A stretch of DNA of 64,000 bases from Leclercia adecarboxylata (GTDB lineage Bacteria; Pseudomonadota; Gammaproteobacteria; Enterobacterales; Enterobacteriaceae). Below, one piece after another: positions 27,994 to 37,779 of this stretch. The translations under genes were made by a program, and so were the position numbers. Location of the stretch: assembly GCF_006874705.1 (NCBI RefSeq), contig NZ_CP035382.1, positions 4,464,001 to 4,528,000 of the forward strand, given 5' to 3'. How positions within the stretch are numbered: the first letter of the stretch is position 1; each line of letters opens with the position of its first letter. The notes under the pieces were generated by a model. It was not told the origin of the DNA and searched no databases. It was given only the letters and a program-made list of their open reading frames with translations.

Positions 27994-29928
27994 ATGCTCC
28001 AGGACAACCCGCTGCTAGCGCAGCTTAAACAGCAACTGCATTCCCAGACGCCACGTGCTGAAGGGGTCGTAAAAGCCACGGAAAAAGGCTTTGGCTTCCT
28101 TGAAGTCGATGCACAGAAAAGTTACTTCATTCCGCCTCCGCAGATGAAGAAAGTGATGCACGGCGATCGTATTACTGCCGTGATCCATAGCGAAAAGGAT
28201 CGTGAATCTGCCGAGCCTGAAGCGTTGATCGAACCGTTCCTGACCCGCTTTGTGGGTAAGGTGCTGCGTAAAGATGACCGTCTGTCCATCATTCCGGACC
28301 ATCCCCTGCTGAAAGACGCCATCCCTTGCCGCGCCGAGCGCGGGGTCGCACATGATTTTAAAGAAGGTGACTGGGCCGTGGCTGAAATGCGCCGTCACCC
28401 TCTCAAGGGCGACCGCGGTTTTTATGCCGAGCTGACCCAGTTTATTACCTTCGGCGACGACCATTTCGTGCCATGGTGGGTCACGCTGGCACGTCATAAT
28501 CTGGAAAAAGAAGCGCCAGAAGGTGCAGCGACGGAGATGCTGGACGAAGGTCTGACGCGTCGCGATCTCACCGCCCTCAATTTTGTGACCATCGACAGCG
28601 CCAGCACCGAAGATATGGACGATGCGCTGTATGTGGAAGAGCAGGCTGACGGCAAGCTGCTGTTAACCGTGGCCATTGCCGATCCTACGGCCTGGATTGC
28701 TGAAGGCACGCCGCTGGATGACTCTGCTAAAATTCGCGCCTTCACCAACTATCTGCCGGGCTTCAACATCCCGATGCTTCCGCGCGAACTGTCTGACGAC
28801 TTGTGCTCACTGCGCGCTAACGAAGTCCGTCCGGTTCTCGCCTGCCGCATGACCATCGCCACCGATGGCACCATCGAAGAGAACATCGAATTCTTTGCAG
28901 CCACCATCGAGTCAAAAGCCAAGCTGGTGTATGACGAAGTGTCTGACTGGCTGGAAAACAGCGGTAGCTGGCAGCCTGCAAATGACGCCATTGCTGAACA
29001 GATCCGTCTGTTACAGCGCGTCTGCCTGAGCCGCAGCGAGTGGCGTAAGACCCACGCGCTGGTGTTCAAGGATCGCCCTGACTACCGCTTCATTCTCGGT
29101 GAAAAAGGTGAAGTGCTGAATATTGTTGCCGAACCGCGTCGCATTGCTAACCGCATTGTTGAAGAGTCGATGATTGCGGCCAACATCTGTGCGGCCCGCG
29201 TACTGCGCGACAAACTCGGTTTCGGTATTTATAACGTGCACACCGGCTTCGACCCGGCGAACAGCGAGGCGCTGGCCGCCCTGCTGAAGACTCATGACGT
29301 ACACGTCGACCCGCAGGAAGTCCTGACGCTGAACGGCTTCTGCAAGCTGCGTCGTGAGCTGGATGCACAGCCGTCCGGCTTCCTCGATAGCCGCATCCGT
29401 CGTTTCCAGTCTTTCGCTGAGATCAGCACCGAACCTGGCCCGCATTTTGGCCTGGGTCTGGAAGCCTATGCGACCTGGACATCCCCGATCCGTAAGTATG
29501 GCGATATGGTTAACCACCGCCTGCTGAAAGCGATCGTCAAAGGGGAAACCATCGCCCGTCCGCAGGACGAAACCACCGTGCAGATGGCAGAGCGTCGTCG
29601 TCTTAACCGCATGGCGGAGCGCGACGTCGGTGACTGGCTGTATGCCCGCTTCCTGAAAGACAAAGCCGGGACTGATGCCCGTTTTGCGGCCGAAATCATC
29701 GATATCAGCCGCGGCGGCATGCGTGTTCGTCTGGTGGATAACGGCGCCGTGGCCTTTATTCCGGCCCCGTTCCTGCACGCCGTGCGTGACGAACTGGTTT
29801 GCAGCCAGGAGAACGGCACCGTTCAGATTAAAGGTGAAGTGGCCTATAGGGTGACTGAGGTTATCGACGTCACTATCGCTGAAGTACGCATGGAAACACG
29901 CAGCGTTATTGCCCGCCCTGCCGTCTGA
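27994..29928 (+). CDS. rnb: Exoribonuclease II
   Basis: RNase II degrades single-stranded RNA processively from the 3' end in the cytoplasm. The 644-residue product is exactly the length of E. coli RNase II and collinear with it. It has two N-terminal cold-shock domains (about 1-170), the RNB catalytic domain with the four metal-binding aspartates in [13 protein letters not shown] (about 200-212), and a C-terminal S1 domain (about 555-644). A strong terminator follows. pdeR, whose product modulates RNase II stability in E. coli, lies downstream. Confidence 0.98.
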   Translation: MLQDNPLLAQLKQQLHSQTPRAEGVVKATEKGFGFLEVDAQKSYFIPPPQMKKVMHGDRITAVIHSEKDRESAEPEALIEPFLTRFVGKVLRKDDRLSIIPDHPLLKDAIPCRAERGVAHDFKEGDWAVAEMRRHPLKGDRGFYAELTQFITFGDDHFVPWWVTLARHNLEKEAPEGAATEMLDEGLTRRDLTALNFVTIDSASTEDMDDALYVEEQADGKLLLTVAIADPTAWIAEGTPLDDSAKIRAFTNYLPGFNIPMLPRELSDDLCSLRANEVRPVLACRMTIATDGTIEENIEFFAATIESKAKLVYDEVSDWLENSGSWQPANDAIAEQIRLLQRVCLSRSEWRKTHALVFKDRPDYRFILGEKGEVLNIVAEPRRIANRIVEESMIAANICAARVLRDKLGFGIYNVHTGFDPANSEALAALLKTHDVHVDPQEVLTLNGFCKLRRELDAQPSGFLDSRIRRFQSFAEISTEPGPHFGLGLEAYATWTSPIRKYGDMVNHRLLKAIVKGETIARPQDETTVQMAERRRLNRMAERDVGDWLYARFLKDKAGTDARFAAEIIDISRGGMRVRLVDNGAVAFIPAPFLHAVRDELVCSQENGTVQIKGEVAYRVTEVIDVTIAEVRMETRSVIARPAV

Positions 29929-29943
29929 TTGTCGCCTGCTGAA

Positions 29944-29981
29944 AAGTCGGATCCACCCACGCCGGGTGATCCGACTTTTTT
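29944..29981 (+). terminator. Terminator of rnb
   Basis: AAGTCGGATC-C-ACCC pairs with GGGT-GATCCGACTT (one bulged base) and is followed by a run of six T. Confidence 0.9.
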
Positions 29982-30252
29982 ATTACCTCTAAAACCTCAT
30001 ACTCATTATTTTTACGTACCTTTCCCTCCCACAAATTGCAAAAAGCGATCACAATTATTAACGGCGGGCGGATTCACGTCTTAATGCGCTACAGGAATAT
30101 TCATTCGTCTGTATCCTTTTTCGCCATTCTCGTTCTAATATAAGAATACTGGGAAAAAACAATAGGTTTAGTTCGGGTTTACCGCCGTTTTATTGCGATT
30201 AAACCGACTGGAAATGCACAATCTGTGCAATTAAGTGCGCCTGGGAGAGAGC
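29982..30252 (+). promoter_or_regulatory. Upstream region of pdeR (rpfR)
   Basis: About 270 bp without a gene lie between the rnb terminator and pdeR. The stretch is AT-rich and should contain the pdeR promoter. A GGGAG ribosome-binding site lies 5 nt before the pdeR ATG. No clear operator or hairpin is visible. Confidence 0.4.
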
Positions 30253-32244
30253 ATGATTGACGATCTGGAGCAAAATTTGCTGTTTCGTTACATGGGCACC
30301 CACAGTCCCTGGTGGCGGCTGACGGCGGACAGTAATGCGCTCCATCTTGCGGCCAGTGAAAGCGCAGACACTACACAGGTTGTCGCGTTGACCGATGAAC
30401 AGGCCAGTCATATTCGCCAGATGACGGTGATCACCTCCAGCATTACCATGACGCTCTCCCTGTACGGTACCGATGTGCCAGTGCACCTGGTAGGCCGCAA
30501 AATCAATAAAAAAGAGTGGGCCGGCACCGCCTCCGCCTGGCATGACACCTCCGCTGTCGCCCGCGATCTGGCGCAGGGTCTCTCCTTTGCCGAACAGGTA
30601 GTTTCTGAAGCCAACTCGGTCATCGTCATTCTCGATCGGCACGGCAATATTCAACGCTTCAACCGCCTGAGCGAAGAATACACCGGGATGAAAGAGCACG
30701 AAGTCATTGGTCAGAACGTTTTTAAGCTGTTTATGAGCCGCAGCGAAGCCGCTGCCTCCCGCCGTAATATCAGCGGTTTTTTCCGTGACGGTAGCTCTTA
30801 TGAAGTGGAGCGCTGGATCAAAACCCGCAAAGGGCAACGTCTGTTCCTGTTTCGTAATAAATTTGTGCACAGCGGCAGCGGCAAAAACGAAATTTTCCTT
30901 ATCTGCTCCGGTACGGATATCACTGAAGAGCGTCGTGCTCAGGAGCGGCTCCGGGTACTCGCTAATACCGATACCATTACCGGCCTGCCAAACCGCAATG
31001 CCATTCACGATATGATCAGCGAAGCGATCGATAAGCGCGGCGACACTCAGGTGGGCGTGGTCTACCTTGACCTCGATAATTTCAAAAAAGTGAATGATGC
31101 CTACGGGCATATGTTTGGCGACCAACTTTTACAGGCCGTGGCGCTGGCGATCCTCAGCTGTCTGGAAGATGGCCAGGTACTGGCTCGTCTGGGCGGCGAT
31201 GAGTTCATCGTGCTGGCCACCGGGACTTCCCAGGGTGCGCTGGAAGCGATGGCGTCGCGGATCCTGACCCGGCTGCGCCAGCCTTTCCGGATTGGTTTGA
31301 TTGAAGTCTATACCGGCTGCTCGCTGGGCATCTCCCTTGCCCCGCAGCATGGGACCGATCGTGAAAGCGTGATCCGCAATGCCGACACCGCCATGTACAC
31401 CGCCAAAGAGAACGGACGTGGCACGTTTTGCGTCTTCTCACCGGAGATGAATCAGCGCGTCTTTGAATATCTGTGGCTGGACACTAACCTGCGCAAGGCG
31501 CTGGATAATGATCAGCTGGTGATCCACTACCAGCCGAAGATCACCTGGCGAGGTGAGGTCAGAACCCTCGAAGCGCTGGTTCGCTGGCAGTCGCCAGAGC
31601 GCGGCCTGATCCCGCCGCTGGAGTTTATCTCCTATGCCGAAGAGTCGGGGCTCATCGTGCCGCTGGGCCGTTGGGTGATGCTCGATGTGGTCCGCCAGGT
31701 CGCCAAATGGCGCGATAAAGGCATTAATTTGCGCGTAGCGGTCAACGTCTCGGCGCGCCAGCTGGCGGATCAGACCATATTCAGCGATCTGAAACAGGCG
31801 CTGAAGGATCTCAATTTTGAGTACTGCCCGATTGATGTGGAGCTGACGGAAAGTTGCCTGATTGAAAACGAAGAGCTGGCGCTGTCGGTTATCCAGCAGT
31901 TCAGCCAGCTGGGGGCGCAGATCCATCTCGATGACTTCGGCACCGGTTATTCGTCGCTGTCGCAGCTGGCCCGCTTCCCGATTGATGCTATTAAGCTCGA
32001 TCAGGCCTTTGTCCGGGATATCCATAAGCAGTCTGTGTCGCAGTCACTGGTGAGGGCGATTGTTGCCGTCGCCCAGGCGCTGAATTTGCAGGTGATTGCC
32101 GAAGGGGTGGAGAGCGCGAAAGAAGACGCCTTTCTGACAAAGAATGGCGTCAACGAACGACAGGGTTTTCTCTTTGCTAAGCCCATGCCCGCTGTCGCAT
32201 TCGAGCGATGGTTTAAACGATATCAGGCACGCAACGCGCGTTAG
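30253..32244 (+). CDS. pdeR: PAS-GGDEF-EAL cyclic-di-GMP enzyme PdeR / RpfR (DSF receptor type)
   Basis: This is the orthologue of E. coli PdeR (Gmr/YciR) and of Cronobacter/Burkholderia RpfR, which binds a cis-2-unsaturated fatty-acid signal and changes c-di-GMP turnover. The 663-residue product has an N-terminal FI-type domain (about 1-95), a PAS domain (about 115-225), GGDEF at 314-318 with intact RLGGDEF, and EAL at 440-442 with intact downstream motifs ([25 protein letters not shown]). Both catalytic sites therefore look competent. The start MIDDLEQ is chosen for its ribosome-binding site. It converges with rpfF, overlapping it by 4 bp; in Cronobacter and Burkholderia the rpfF and rpfR genes are also neighbours and act as a signal synthase/receptor pair. 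Confidence 0.94.
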   Translation: MIDDLEQNLLFRYMGTHSPWWRLTADSNALHLAASESADTTQVVALTDEQASHIRQMTVITSSITMTLSLYGTDVPVHLVGRKINKKEWAGTASAWHDTSAVARDLAQGLSFAEQVVSEANSVIVILDRHGNIQRFNRLSEEYTGMKEHEVIGQNVFKLFMSRSEAAASRRNISGFFRDGSSYEVERWIKTRKGQRLFLFRNKFVHSGSGKNEIFLICSGTDITEERRAQERLRVLANTDTITGLPNRNAIHDMISEAIDKRGDTQVGVVYLDLDNFKKVNDAYGHMFGDQLLQAVALAILSCLEDGQVLARLGGDEFIVLATGTSQGALEAMASRILTRLRQPFRIGLIEVYTGCSLGISLAPQHGTDRESVIRNADTAMYTAKENGRGTFCVFSPEMNQRVFEYLWLDTNLRKALDNDQLVIHYQPKITWRGEVRTLEALVRWQSPERGLIPPLEFISYAEESGLIVPLGRWVMLDVVRQVAKWRDKGINLRVAVNVSARQLADQTIFSDLKQALKDLNFEYCPIDVELTESCLIENEELALSVIQQFSQLGAQIHLDDFGTGYSSLSQLARFPIDAIKLDQAFVRDIHKQSVSQSLVRAIVAVAQALNLQVIAEGVESAKEDAFLTKNGVNERQGFLFAKPMPAVAFERWFKRYQARNAR

Positions 32245-33110
32245 CTGGCTTTACGCAAGCCTGATGCGGTGTGGCGGTCCTGGAGCTGAACCAGCCGCTG
32301 CATATAGGCCACGTCCTTCTGCTGCAGACAGAATGCGGCATCCACCCAGTCTTCCGTGATATCCATAAGCTCACTACGCGGCAGCTGCAACACCCGCTGA
32401 CGCGCGCGGAGCATGGCTCTGACGCCGTTCATTTTAGGCTGTAACGTGTCGATGAAGGTCCGTGTCGCTACGTAGCCCTGACCGGGTTCGAACAGCACGT
32501 CCACCAGCCCCTGCTGCTGATACCACTCTGCAGTGTGTGACTCCCCTTTGTAGATCAGCTCTTCTGCCAGTTTCATGCCTGAACGGCGTGCCACCAGCGA
32601 GTAGCCGCCCATGCCGGGAAAGAGATTGAAGGCGATCTCCGGGAAGCCTAAACGCGCATCCCGCTGTGCCAGCAGGAAGTGGTGCGCCAGCGCGGCCTCA
32701 AATCCGCCGCCAAGCGCACTGCCCTCCACCATCGACAGGGTGATTGCCCCGGTATCGAAGCCACGCGACGCAGCATGGACACAGTCCACGCACGCGCGGG
32801 CATACGCCCGAAGCGCTTCGCGACGTCCATTCTCGATGCACTCAACAAAGAAACGTAGATCGCCGCCGGTGTTGTACATATCTGGCACCAGCGATCCGGT
32901 CACCCAAAAATCGACCTCAAACCCGGACTGCCTTACCAGCCAGGACAGGTTCATGATCTCCTCAATCAGGGCATGATTGAAGCATGGGCGTGGCTGAGCT
33001 CGCAGCATCATCCACACGGTGCGTCTTTCCTCTTCGTAGTAAGCTGCGAGTTGGGTGAATCGTACAGAATCAGTGAACAGTTTACAGGTAGCCTGATTGA
33101 TAATTGTCAT
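32241..33110 (-). CDS. rpfF: RpfF-type DSF-family fatty-acid signal synthase (crotonase fold)
   Basis: This is a crotonase-family protein of 289 residues whose pattern matches RpfF rather than ordinary enoyl-CoA hydratases. The two catalytic glutamates are at 138 ([10 protein letters not shown]) and 158 ([18 protein letters not shown]), with the same 20-residue spacing as Glu141/Glu161 of Xanthomonas RpfF. Such enzymes dehydrate 3-hydroxyacyl-ACP and release a cis-2-unsaturated fatty acid (diffusible signal factor). The receptor-type pdeR is its convergent neighbour. E. coli has pdeR but no rpfF at this site. An AGGA motif precedes the ATG by 8 nt, inside an inverted repeat of the leader. Confidence 0.92.
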   Translation of the reverse strand: MTIINQATCKLFTDSVRFTQLAAYYEEERRTVWMMLRAQPRPCFNHALIEEIMNLSWLVRQSGFEVDFWVTGSLVPDMYNTGGDLRFFVECIENGRREALRAYARACVDCVHAASRGFDTGAITLSMVEGSALGGGFEAALAHHFLLAQRDARLGFPEIAFNLFPGMGGYSLVARRSGMKLAEELIYKGESHTAEWYQQQGLVDVLFEPGQGYVATRTFIDTLQPKMNGVRAMLRARQRVLQLPRSELMDITEDWVDAAFCLQQKDVAYMQRLVQLQDRHTASGLRKAS

Positions 33111-33158
33111 AGTCTAATTCCTCATAGAAAAAAGCGCCTTGCGCGCAGAATTAGACTA
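33110..33158 (-). promoter_or_regulatory. rpfF leader inverted repeat covering the start site
   Basis: TAGTCTAATTC and its exact complement GAATTAGACTA (11 bp) are separated by 27 nt. On the rpfF transcript the 3' arm includes part of the Shine-Dalgarno (GAGGAAT) and the A of the start codon. Between the arms lies a small GCGC-GCAAG-GCGC hairpin followed by six T. The layout fits a leader that either terminates early or masks the ribosome-binding site, or alternatively a DNA operator. Confidence 0.55.
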
Positions 33159-33302
33159 ATCCACTACCAAAGTCCTCTGTATAAAGATGTATGAAAATAT
33201 CACTACTATTAATGTACTTTCGTTAGCACACTTTTTCCCTTCTCTTTTGCCGTTAATTTCTGCATCATTGAATTTATTCACTTTTCATTTAGGGATGAGA
33301 TT

Positions 33303-33485
33303 ATGTCTGATATCGATGCACTGAAAGTTGCCCAACGTATTGATACTGTGCTGGATATTCTGGTTGCAGGTGATGTGAACTCTGCTCTGCGTAATCTCGA
33401 GATATTAAAATCAGAATTACTGACCCAGGCGGGCGCGCAGAAAAACGGCGACGCCGCACAGCCTAAATCGCCGTGGGAAGTTTAA
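33303..33485 (+). CDS. yciZ: UPF0509 family small protein YciZ
   Basis: This is a 60-residue soluble protein, orthologous to E. coli YciZ (57 residues). It has the conserved core [13 protein letters not shown], then [10 protein letters not shown], and ends in SPWEV. It is predicted to be mostly helical and has no signal or membrane segment. The function is unknown. AGGGATGAGATT precedes the ATG. It is followed by yciT on the same strand, as in E. coli. Confidence 0.92.
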   Translation: MSDIDALKVAQRIDTVLDILVAGDVNSALRNLEILKSELLTQAGAQKNGDAAQPKSPWEV

Positions 33486-33553
33486 GGGTCGCAGCAGCTC
33501 CCGTGGTTATGTCAGTTTTCAACTAACGGCTCAGCCGTTTTAATATGGATGCT

Positions 33554-34309
33554 ATGAATTCCCGACAACAAATAATATTACAGATGGTGATCGACACAGG
33601 ACGTGTGAGCGTCGTTGATCTGGCTAAAAGTACCGGCGTGTCTGAAGTCACCATCCGCCAGGATCTCAATCTTCTGGAAAAAATGAGCTATCTGCGCCGC
33701 GCGCATGGCTATGCCGTGCCGCTCGACAGCGAAGATGTCGAAACGCGCATGATGAACAACTATGCCCTGAAACGTGAACTGGCGGAGTTTGCCGCTTCTC
33801 TGGTCAACAACGGCGAAACGGTGTTTATCGAGAACGGCAGCTGTAATGCCCTGCTGGCGCGTACCCTGGCCGAGCAGAAAGAGGAAGTCACCATCGTGAC
33901 GGTGAGCAGCTACATTGCTCATCTTCTGAAAGAGACGCGCAGCGAAGTCATTTTGTTGGGCGGAATCTATCAGAAAAAAAGCGAAAGCATGGTTGGCCCT
34001 CTTACACGTCAGTATGTTCAGCAGGTTCATTTCAGCAAGGCCTTTATCGGCATCGATGGCTGGCAACCTGAAACCGGCTTTACCGGGCGGGATATGATGC
34101 GTTCAGACGTGGTCAATGCGGTGCTTGAAAAAGGCGGTGAGGCTATTGTGCTGACCGACAGCACCAAATTTGGCGCGGTGCATCCCTACACCATGGGCCC
34201 GGTCTCCCGCTTCAGCCGGGTTATTACTGACGAAGGCATCAAAGCGGCCCACAGCGAGAAACTGCAGCACGACGGGCTCATCGTCGATATCGTGAAAAAG
34301 CCAGCCTGA
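33554..34309 (+). CDS. yciT: DeoR-family transcriptional regulator YciT
   Basis: YciT is a DeoR-family repressor, linked in E. coli to osmotic-stress gene control. The 251-residue protein has an N-terminal winged helix-turn-helix (about 5-58, [25 protein letters not shown]) and a DeoR sugar-phosphate-binding domain (about 75-235) with [15 protein letters not shown] and [10 protein letters not shown] chose MNSRQQ, which matches the E. coli start; an ATG three codons upstream is also possible, and neither has a strong ribosome-binding site. A UUCG-capped terminator follows. Confidence 0.93.
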   Translation: MNSRQQIILQMVIDTGRVSVVDLAKSTGVSEVTIRQDLNLLEKMSYLRRAHGYAVPLDSEDVETRMMNNYALKRELAEFAASLVNNGETVFIENGSCNALLARTLAEQKEEVTIVTVSSYIAHLLKETRSEVILLGGIYQKKSESMVGPLTRQYVQQVHFSKAFIGIDGWQPETGFTGRDMMRSDVVNAVLEKGGEAIVLTDSTKFGAVHPYTMGPVSRFSRVITDEGIKAAHSEKLQHDGLIVDIVKKPA

Positions 34310-34318
34310 CTCCCCTCC

Positions 34319-34340
34319 AACGCCCGGTTCGCCGGGCGTT
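34319..34340 (+). terminator. Terminator of yciT
   Basis: AACGCCCGG and CCGGGCGTT form a perfect 9-bp stem closed by the stable TTCG tetraloop, 9 bp after the stop. The U-tract is short (TT, then TT after pairing ends). Confidence 0.78.
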
Positions 34341-34569
34341 TACCTGCCCTTTCGCTCTGAGATTATTCTGACGCAGCCTTTAAGACTATTTACCTGTTGG
34401 ATCAGTGATAAAGACGTAAAATTAATGTTAGCGATATAACAGGAAGTGACTATCACCTGCGTGATTTTGTAACGCCTGCGCGAACAGTTTCATGGAAAAC
34501 ACGCTTAAGAGTTTTACACTTAATTAAGCAGAGTTATTTCCGTGGACCACTACTTCAGGAGAATGAGTT

Positions 34570-34785
34570 ATGTCTATTAACAGCAAAAAATTATCCGCTG
34601 CTATGCTGGCCGTTACGCTGGCATTGTCCCTGAGCGCATGCTCCGGCATGAGCAGACAAGACCGTAATACCGCGATTGGTGCGGGTGCAGGCGCAATCGG
34701 TGGTTCCGTCTTAACTGACGGAAGCACGCTGGGGACCCTGGGTGGTGCCGCAGTGGGTGGTATCATCGGTCATCAGGTTAAATAA
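34570..34785 (+). CDS. osmB: Osmotically inducible lipoprotein OsmB
   Basis: OsmB is a small outer-membrane lipoprotein induced by osmotic shock and stationary phase. The 71-residue product has a lipoprotein signal with lipobox LSAC (acylated Cys at about residue 23). A glycine-zipper region follows (AIGAGAGAIGGSVLTDG, then GGAAVGGIIG) and can cross or disturb membranes. AGGAG lies 8 nt before the ATG. The 230 bp upstream between the yciT terminator and osmB should carry the regulated promoter (RcsB and RpoS control in E. coli), but I could not place boxes with confidence. Confidence 0.95.
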   Translation: MSINSKKLSAAMLAVTLALSLSACSGMSRQDRNTAIGAGAGAIGGSVLTDGSTLGTLGGAAVGGIIGHQVK

Positions 34786-34853
34786 CTAACCGATTTCCAC
34801 CGCAGTCATTTGATAATGCCCTTTTGTTTCTGGCGTTATCTCAAAATAAAAAT

Positions 34854-34883
34854 AATAAGCCACGGTCTCGACCGTGGCTTATT
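34854..34883. terminator. Bidirectional terminator between osmB and yciH
   Basis: A perfect 13-bp stem (AATAAGCCACGGT and its complement) with a CTCG loop is flanked by T-rich DNA on the minus strand (TTATTATTTTTATTTT). It ends the convergent osmB and pyrF-yciH units. Confidence 0.85.
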
Positions 34884-34898
34884 TGTTTCTGGCACGCG

Positions 34899-35225
34899 TC
34901 AACCACCCGCTAATTTCACTTTCATCCCTTTTGCTTCCAGCAGGGATTTAATCAGATCCCGCTTGTCGCCCTGGATCTCAATTACGCCATCCTTGACGGC
35001 CCCGCCGCAACCGCATTTTTTCTTCAGTTCAGCGGCAATGGCTGCCAGGGTGGCATCGTCAGCATCAATGCCGGTCACGAGGCATACGCCCTTTCCTTTA
35101 CGCCCGCTGGTCTGGCGTTGAATTCGTACAATGCCGTCGCCTTTCGGACGCTCAGCTACCGCTTTCGGTTCATCTATGCGCCCGGTGTCGGTCGAATAGA
35201 CCAGGCGACTGTTGTTATCGCGCAT
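34899..35225 (-). CDS. yciH: Stress response translation initiation protein YciH (SUI1/eIF1 homologue)
   Basis: YciH resembles eukaryotic eIF1 and, in E. coli, discriminates against non-canonical initiation in vitro. The 108-residue product is the same length as in E. coli. The SUI1 domain spans about residues 28-105, with the basic RIQRQTSGRKGKGVCLVTG and the LKKKCGCGG loop. Its ATG overlaps the pyrF stop by one base (TAATG), so it is translated with pyrF. Confidence 0.95.
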   Translation of the reverse strand: MRDNNSRLVYSTDTGRIDEPKAVAERPKGDGIVRIQRQTSGRKGKGVCLVTGIDADDATLAAIAAELKKKCGCGGAVKDGVIEIQGDKRDLIKSLLEAKGMKVKLAGG

Positions 35226-35962
35226 TACGCCCCCTTGTGAAGTGATGCGTTGATGGCTTTCAGAGTTTGTGCCGGGTCAGCAGATTGGGTTACCGGACGA
35301 CCAATAACCATATAGTCTACGCCCGCCGCCAGCGCCTGCTCCGGGGTCATAATGCGGCGCTGGTCGCCGGCATCGCTGCCCTGAGGACGAATACCTGGCG
35401 TTACCAGCTTAAAGTCCTGGCCAATAGCGCTTTTGAAGCGCACGGCTTCCTGAGCTGAGCAAACCACCCCGTCCAACCCACAGCTGTGCGTCAGGCGCGC
35501 CAGACGCTCGGCATGCTCTACTGGTGACAGTGTCACGCCAAGATCCAGCAGGTCGCTGGACTCCATGCTGGTCAACACGGTAACCGCAATCAGTAACGGC
35601 GCGTCTTTGCCAAAGGGCTGAAGAGCTTCACGAGCTGCGGTCATCATCCGCGCACCGCCTGAGGCGTGCACGTTAACCATCCAGACGCCCAGCTCGGCAG
35701 CAGCCGCTACCGCATGGGCAGTGGTGTTAGGAATATCGTGGAATTTCAGATCCAGAAAGACATCAAAACCGCGCTGCTGCATGTCACGCACAATTTGCGG
35801 GCCAAAGAGCGTAAACATCTCTTTGCCGATTTTCAGGCGGCAGTCGCGCGGGTCAATACGATCAACGAACGCAAGCGCGTTATCGCGATTGTTGTAATCC
35901 AGAGCGACAACAACAGGAGATTCAGTAACTGCGCGGGATGAAGAGGGAGCTACAGACGTCAT
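35225..35962 (-). CDS. pyrF: Orotidine 5'-phosphate decarboxylase
   Basis: PyrF catalyses the last step of UMP synthesis, decarboxylation of OMP. The 245-residue TIM-barrel protein has the class-defining Asp-x-Lys-x-x-x-Asp motif in [12 protein letters not shown], and the phosphate-binding [14 protein letters not shown] near the C-terminus. The length matches E. coli PyrF (245). It is coupled to yciH downstream. lapAB lies upstream on the same strand after a 181-bp gap, which probably carries a separate promoter. Confidence 0.97.
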   Translation of the reverse strand: MTSVAPSSSRAVTESPVVVALDYNNRDNALAFVDRIDPRDCRLKIGKEMFTLFGPQIVRDMQQRGFDVFLDLKFHDIPNTTAHAVAAAAELGVWMVNVHASGGARMMTAAREALQPFGKDAPLLIAVTVLTSMESSDLLDLGVTLSPVEHAERLARLTHSCGLDGVVCSAQEAVRFKSAIGQDFKLVTPGIRPQGSDAGDQRRIMTPEQALAAGVDYMVIGRPVTQSADPAQTLKAINASLHKGA

Positions 35963-36143
35963 GACCGGACCTTCTCGTCGATGGGCGCCGCATCGGCGCG
36001 GGAATGTTAAACGGCGTGCATTCTACCTGTGCATCACGAAAATGAACAGGTTCCATTTTCATTCCTGCCAGACTGCAGCGCGCACCGTTCAGACTGAAAA
36101 GGCGTCAAAGTATGTTGTAACTAAAAAAGGATTTTTTTAAAAA

Positions 36144-37313
36144 TTACTGCCCATCGAGGCCGCGAATCGGCTTAATGGTTGACCAGGCGCGACACGACGG
36201 ACAGTGCCAGTACAGGGTGTAGGCAGTAAAACCGCACTTCTGGCAGCGATAGCGCGGCTTGCTGCGGATCTGCTCGCCGACCATGTCGCGCAGCACCATC
36301 AGGCTCTCTTTGGCGCGCCCCTCTTCCGCATCGTTGAGGTGGTAATCCATCAGCTTGTGGAACACGCGCATAGTGGGATGACGCTGCAGCTGACGGGTAA
36401 TGTAAATCTGTGCGGTGTCGCTGCCCTCGTGCTCCTGGACGACATCCGCCAGCATCAGCTCGGCATAGGCCCCGGTGTTCTCTTCCACGCAACGGCGCAG
36501 GAAGGCCACCCACTCTTCGGCCATACCCAGTTGCTGATAGCAGGTTTGCAGCATCTCCAGGGTTTCGCTGACCAGCTCTTTATCCTGGTCGATGACCCGC
36601 AGCAGGCTCTCTACCGCTTTCTGGTAATCGCCTTTCGCCATGTACACGCGCCCCATCATGATGGAGACACGCGCGCTGCTGCGATCCGCGGCAGCGCCCT
36701 TCCGGAGAAGCGCCATGGCTTTGTCCATGTCTTCATTGCCCATCTGCTGCAGGGCGAGTTCGCAATAGAAATGGGCGATTTCTACGCGCTGTTTGTCTTT
36801 ACCCAGCTTCACCAGACGTTCCGCAACGTCAATCGCTTTCTGCCATTCGCTGGTGGCCTGGTAAATTTGCAGGAGTTGTTGCAGAGCGCTGATGCGAAAA
36901 TCGGTTTCATCCACCAGCTGATTGAACATCTCTTCGGCGCGATCGTACAACCCTGCCGCCATGTAGTCGCGTCCCAACTGCTGTACGGCCAGCAGACGCT
37001 GCTCATAGGTTAATGAGGCGCTTTCCATTAAGGTCTGGTGGATGCGGATGGCGCGATCAACTTCGCCCCGGGAACGGAACAGATTGCCGAGAGTAAGGTG
37101 GGCCTCAACGGTGCCGGTATCCTCTTTCAACATCTCAAGGAACAGGTCTACCGCTTTATCCTGTTGATTGCTCAGAAGGAAGTTAACCCCGGCGACATAG
37201 TCGCGTGAAAGACGGTTGGCTTCATCCTGTTTTGTTTGTTGCGCACTTCTGCGGCCCATATACCAGCCATAGGCTGCGGCTACAGGCAAAAGCAGAAACA
37301 ACAACTCCAGCAT
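36144..37313 (-). CDS. lapB: Lipopolysaccharide assembly protein B (LapB/YciM)
   Basis: LapB works with FtsH to control LpxC degradation and so balances LPS and phospholipid synthesis. The 389-residue product matches E. coli. It has an N-terminal transmembrane anchor (about 1-18, LLFLLLPVAAAYGWYMGRRSA), nine or so TPR repeats (about 40-340), and a C-terminal rubredoxin-like metal site with two Cys-x-x-Cys pairs (CQKCGF and CPSC). It starts 6 bp after lapA. Confidence 0.97.
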   Translation of the reverse strand: MLELLFLLLPVAAAYGWYMGRRSAQQTKQDEANRLSRDYVAGVNFLLSNQQDKAVDLFLEMLKEDTGTVEAHLTLGNLFRSRGEVDRAIRIHQTLMESASLTYEQRLLAVQQLGRDYMAAGLYDRAEEMFNQLVDETDFRISALQQLLQIYQATSEWQKAIDVAERLVKLGKDKQRVEIAHFYCELALQQMGNEDMDKAMALLRKGAAADRSSARVSIMMGRVYMAKGDYQKAVESLLRVIDQDKELVSETLEMLQTCYQQLGMAEEWVAFLRRCVEENTGAYAELMLADVVQEHEGSDTAQIYITRQLQRHPTMRVFHKLMDYHLNDAEEGRAKESLMVLRDMVGEQIRSKPRYRCQKCGFTAYTLYWHCPSCRAWSTIKPIRGLDGQ

Positions 37314-37319
37314 CTTCGA

Positions 37320-37628
37320 TTATTCCTTCGCTACCGGCACACCTGAACTTACCGGAACGTCGGTCGTGGGCGCAATTTGGTATTCAAGACGTTTAATTTT
37401 ACGTTCGGCGCGGGCAAGTGAAACCCGAACTTTTAGCCAGAACAGACCGCAAATAAGCCAGCCGATCGCAAATCCTGCCGCAAAGAGTACCGCCAGCAGG
37501 CTGGAAATCCGATATTCGCCTTGCGCCAGCAGATAATTGAACGTTACCTGTTGATCGTTTTGCGCACCTAATGTGACGGAAATGACAAAAATCGCCAACA
37601 CCAGTAAGAAAATGAGTAAATATTTCAC
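37320..37628 (-). CDS. lapA: Lipopolysaccharide assembly protein A (LapA/YciS)
   Basis: LapA is an inner-membrane protein co-expressed with LapB in LPS assembly control. The 102-residue product equals E. coli LapA in length. It has two transmembrane segments, at about 3-22 (LLIFLLVLAIFVISVTLGA) and 41-63 (SLLAVLFAAGFAIGWLICGLF), and a cytoplasmic basic helix (about 66-85). It is directly upstream of lapB in the same operon. Confidence 0.96.
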   Translation of the reverse strand: MKYLLIFLLVLAIFVISVTLGAQNDQQVTFNYLLAQGEYRISSLLAVLFAAGFAIGWLICGLFWLKVRVSLARAERKIKRLEYQIAPTTDVPVSSGVPVAKE

Positions 37629-37779
37629 ATTACTTCCCGTTATGTGGTTTGAGCGAATAAAGAGTGTTCACCATAGCGTAACCAGCCTTATAAACTACCA
37701 TTTTCAGGACGGGCGCGAAACGGAAAAAGCATCGCGCCACGACTGGATCTGCGGCTAAATATGAGAATTTCAACCGCAG

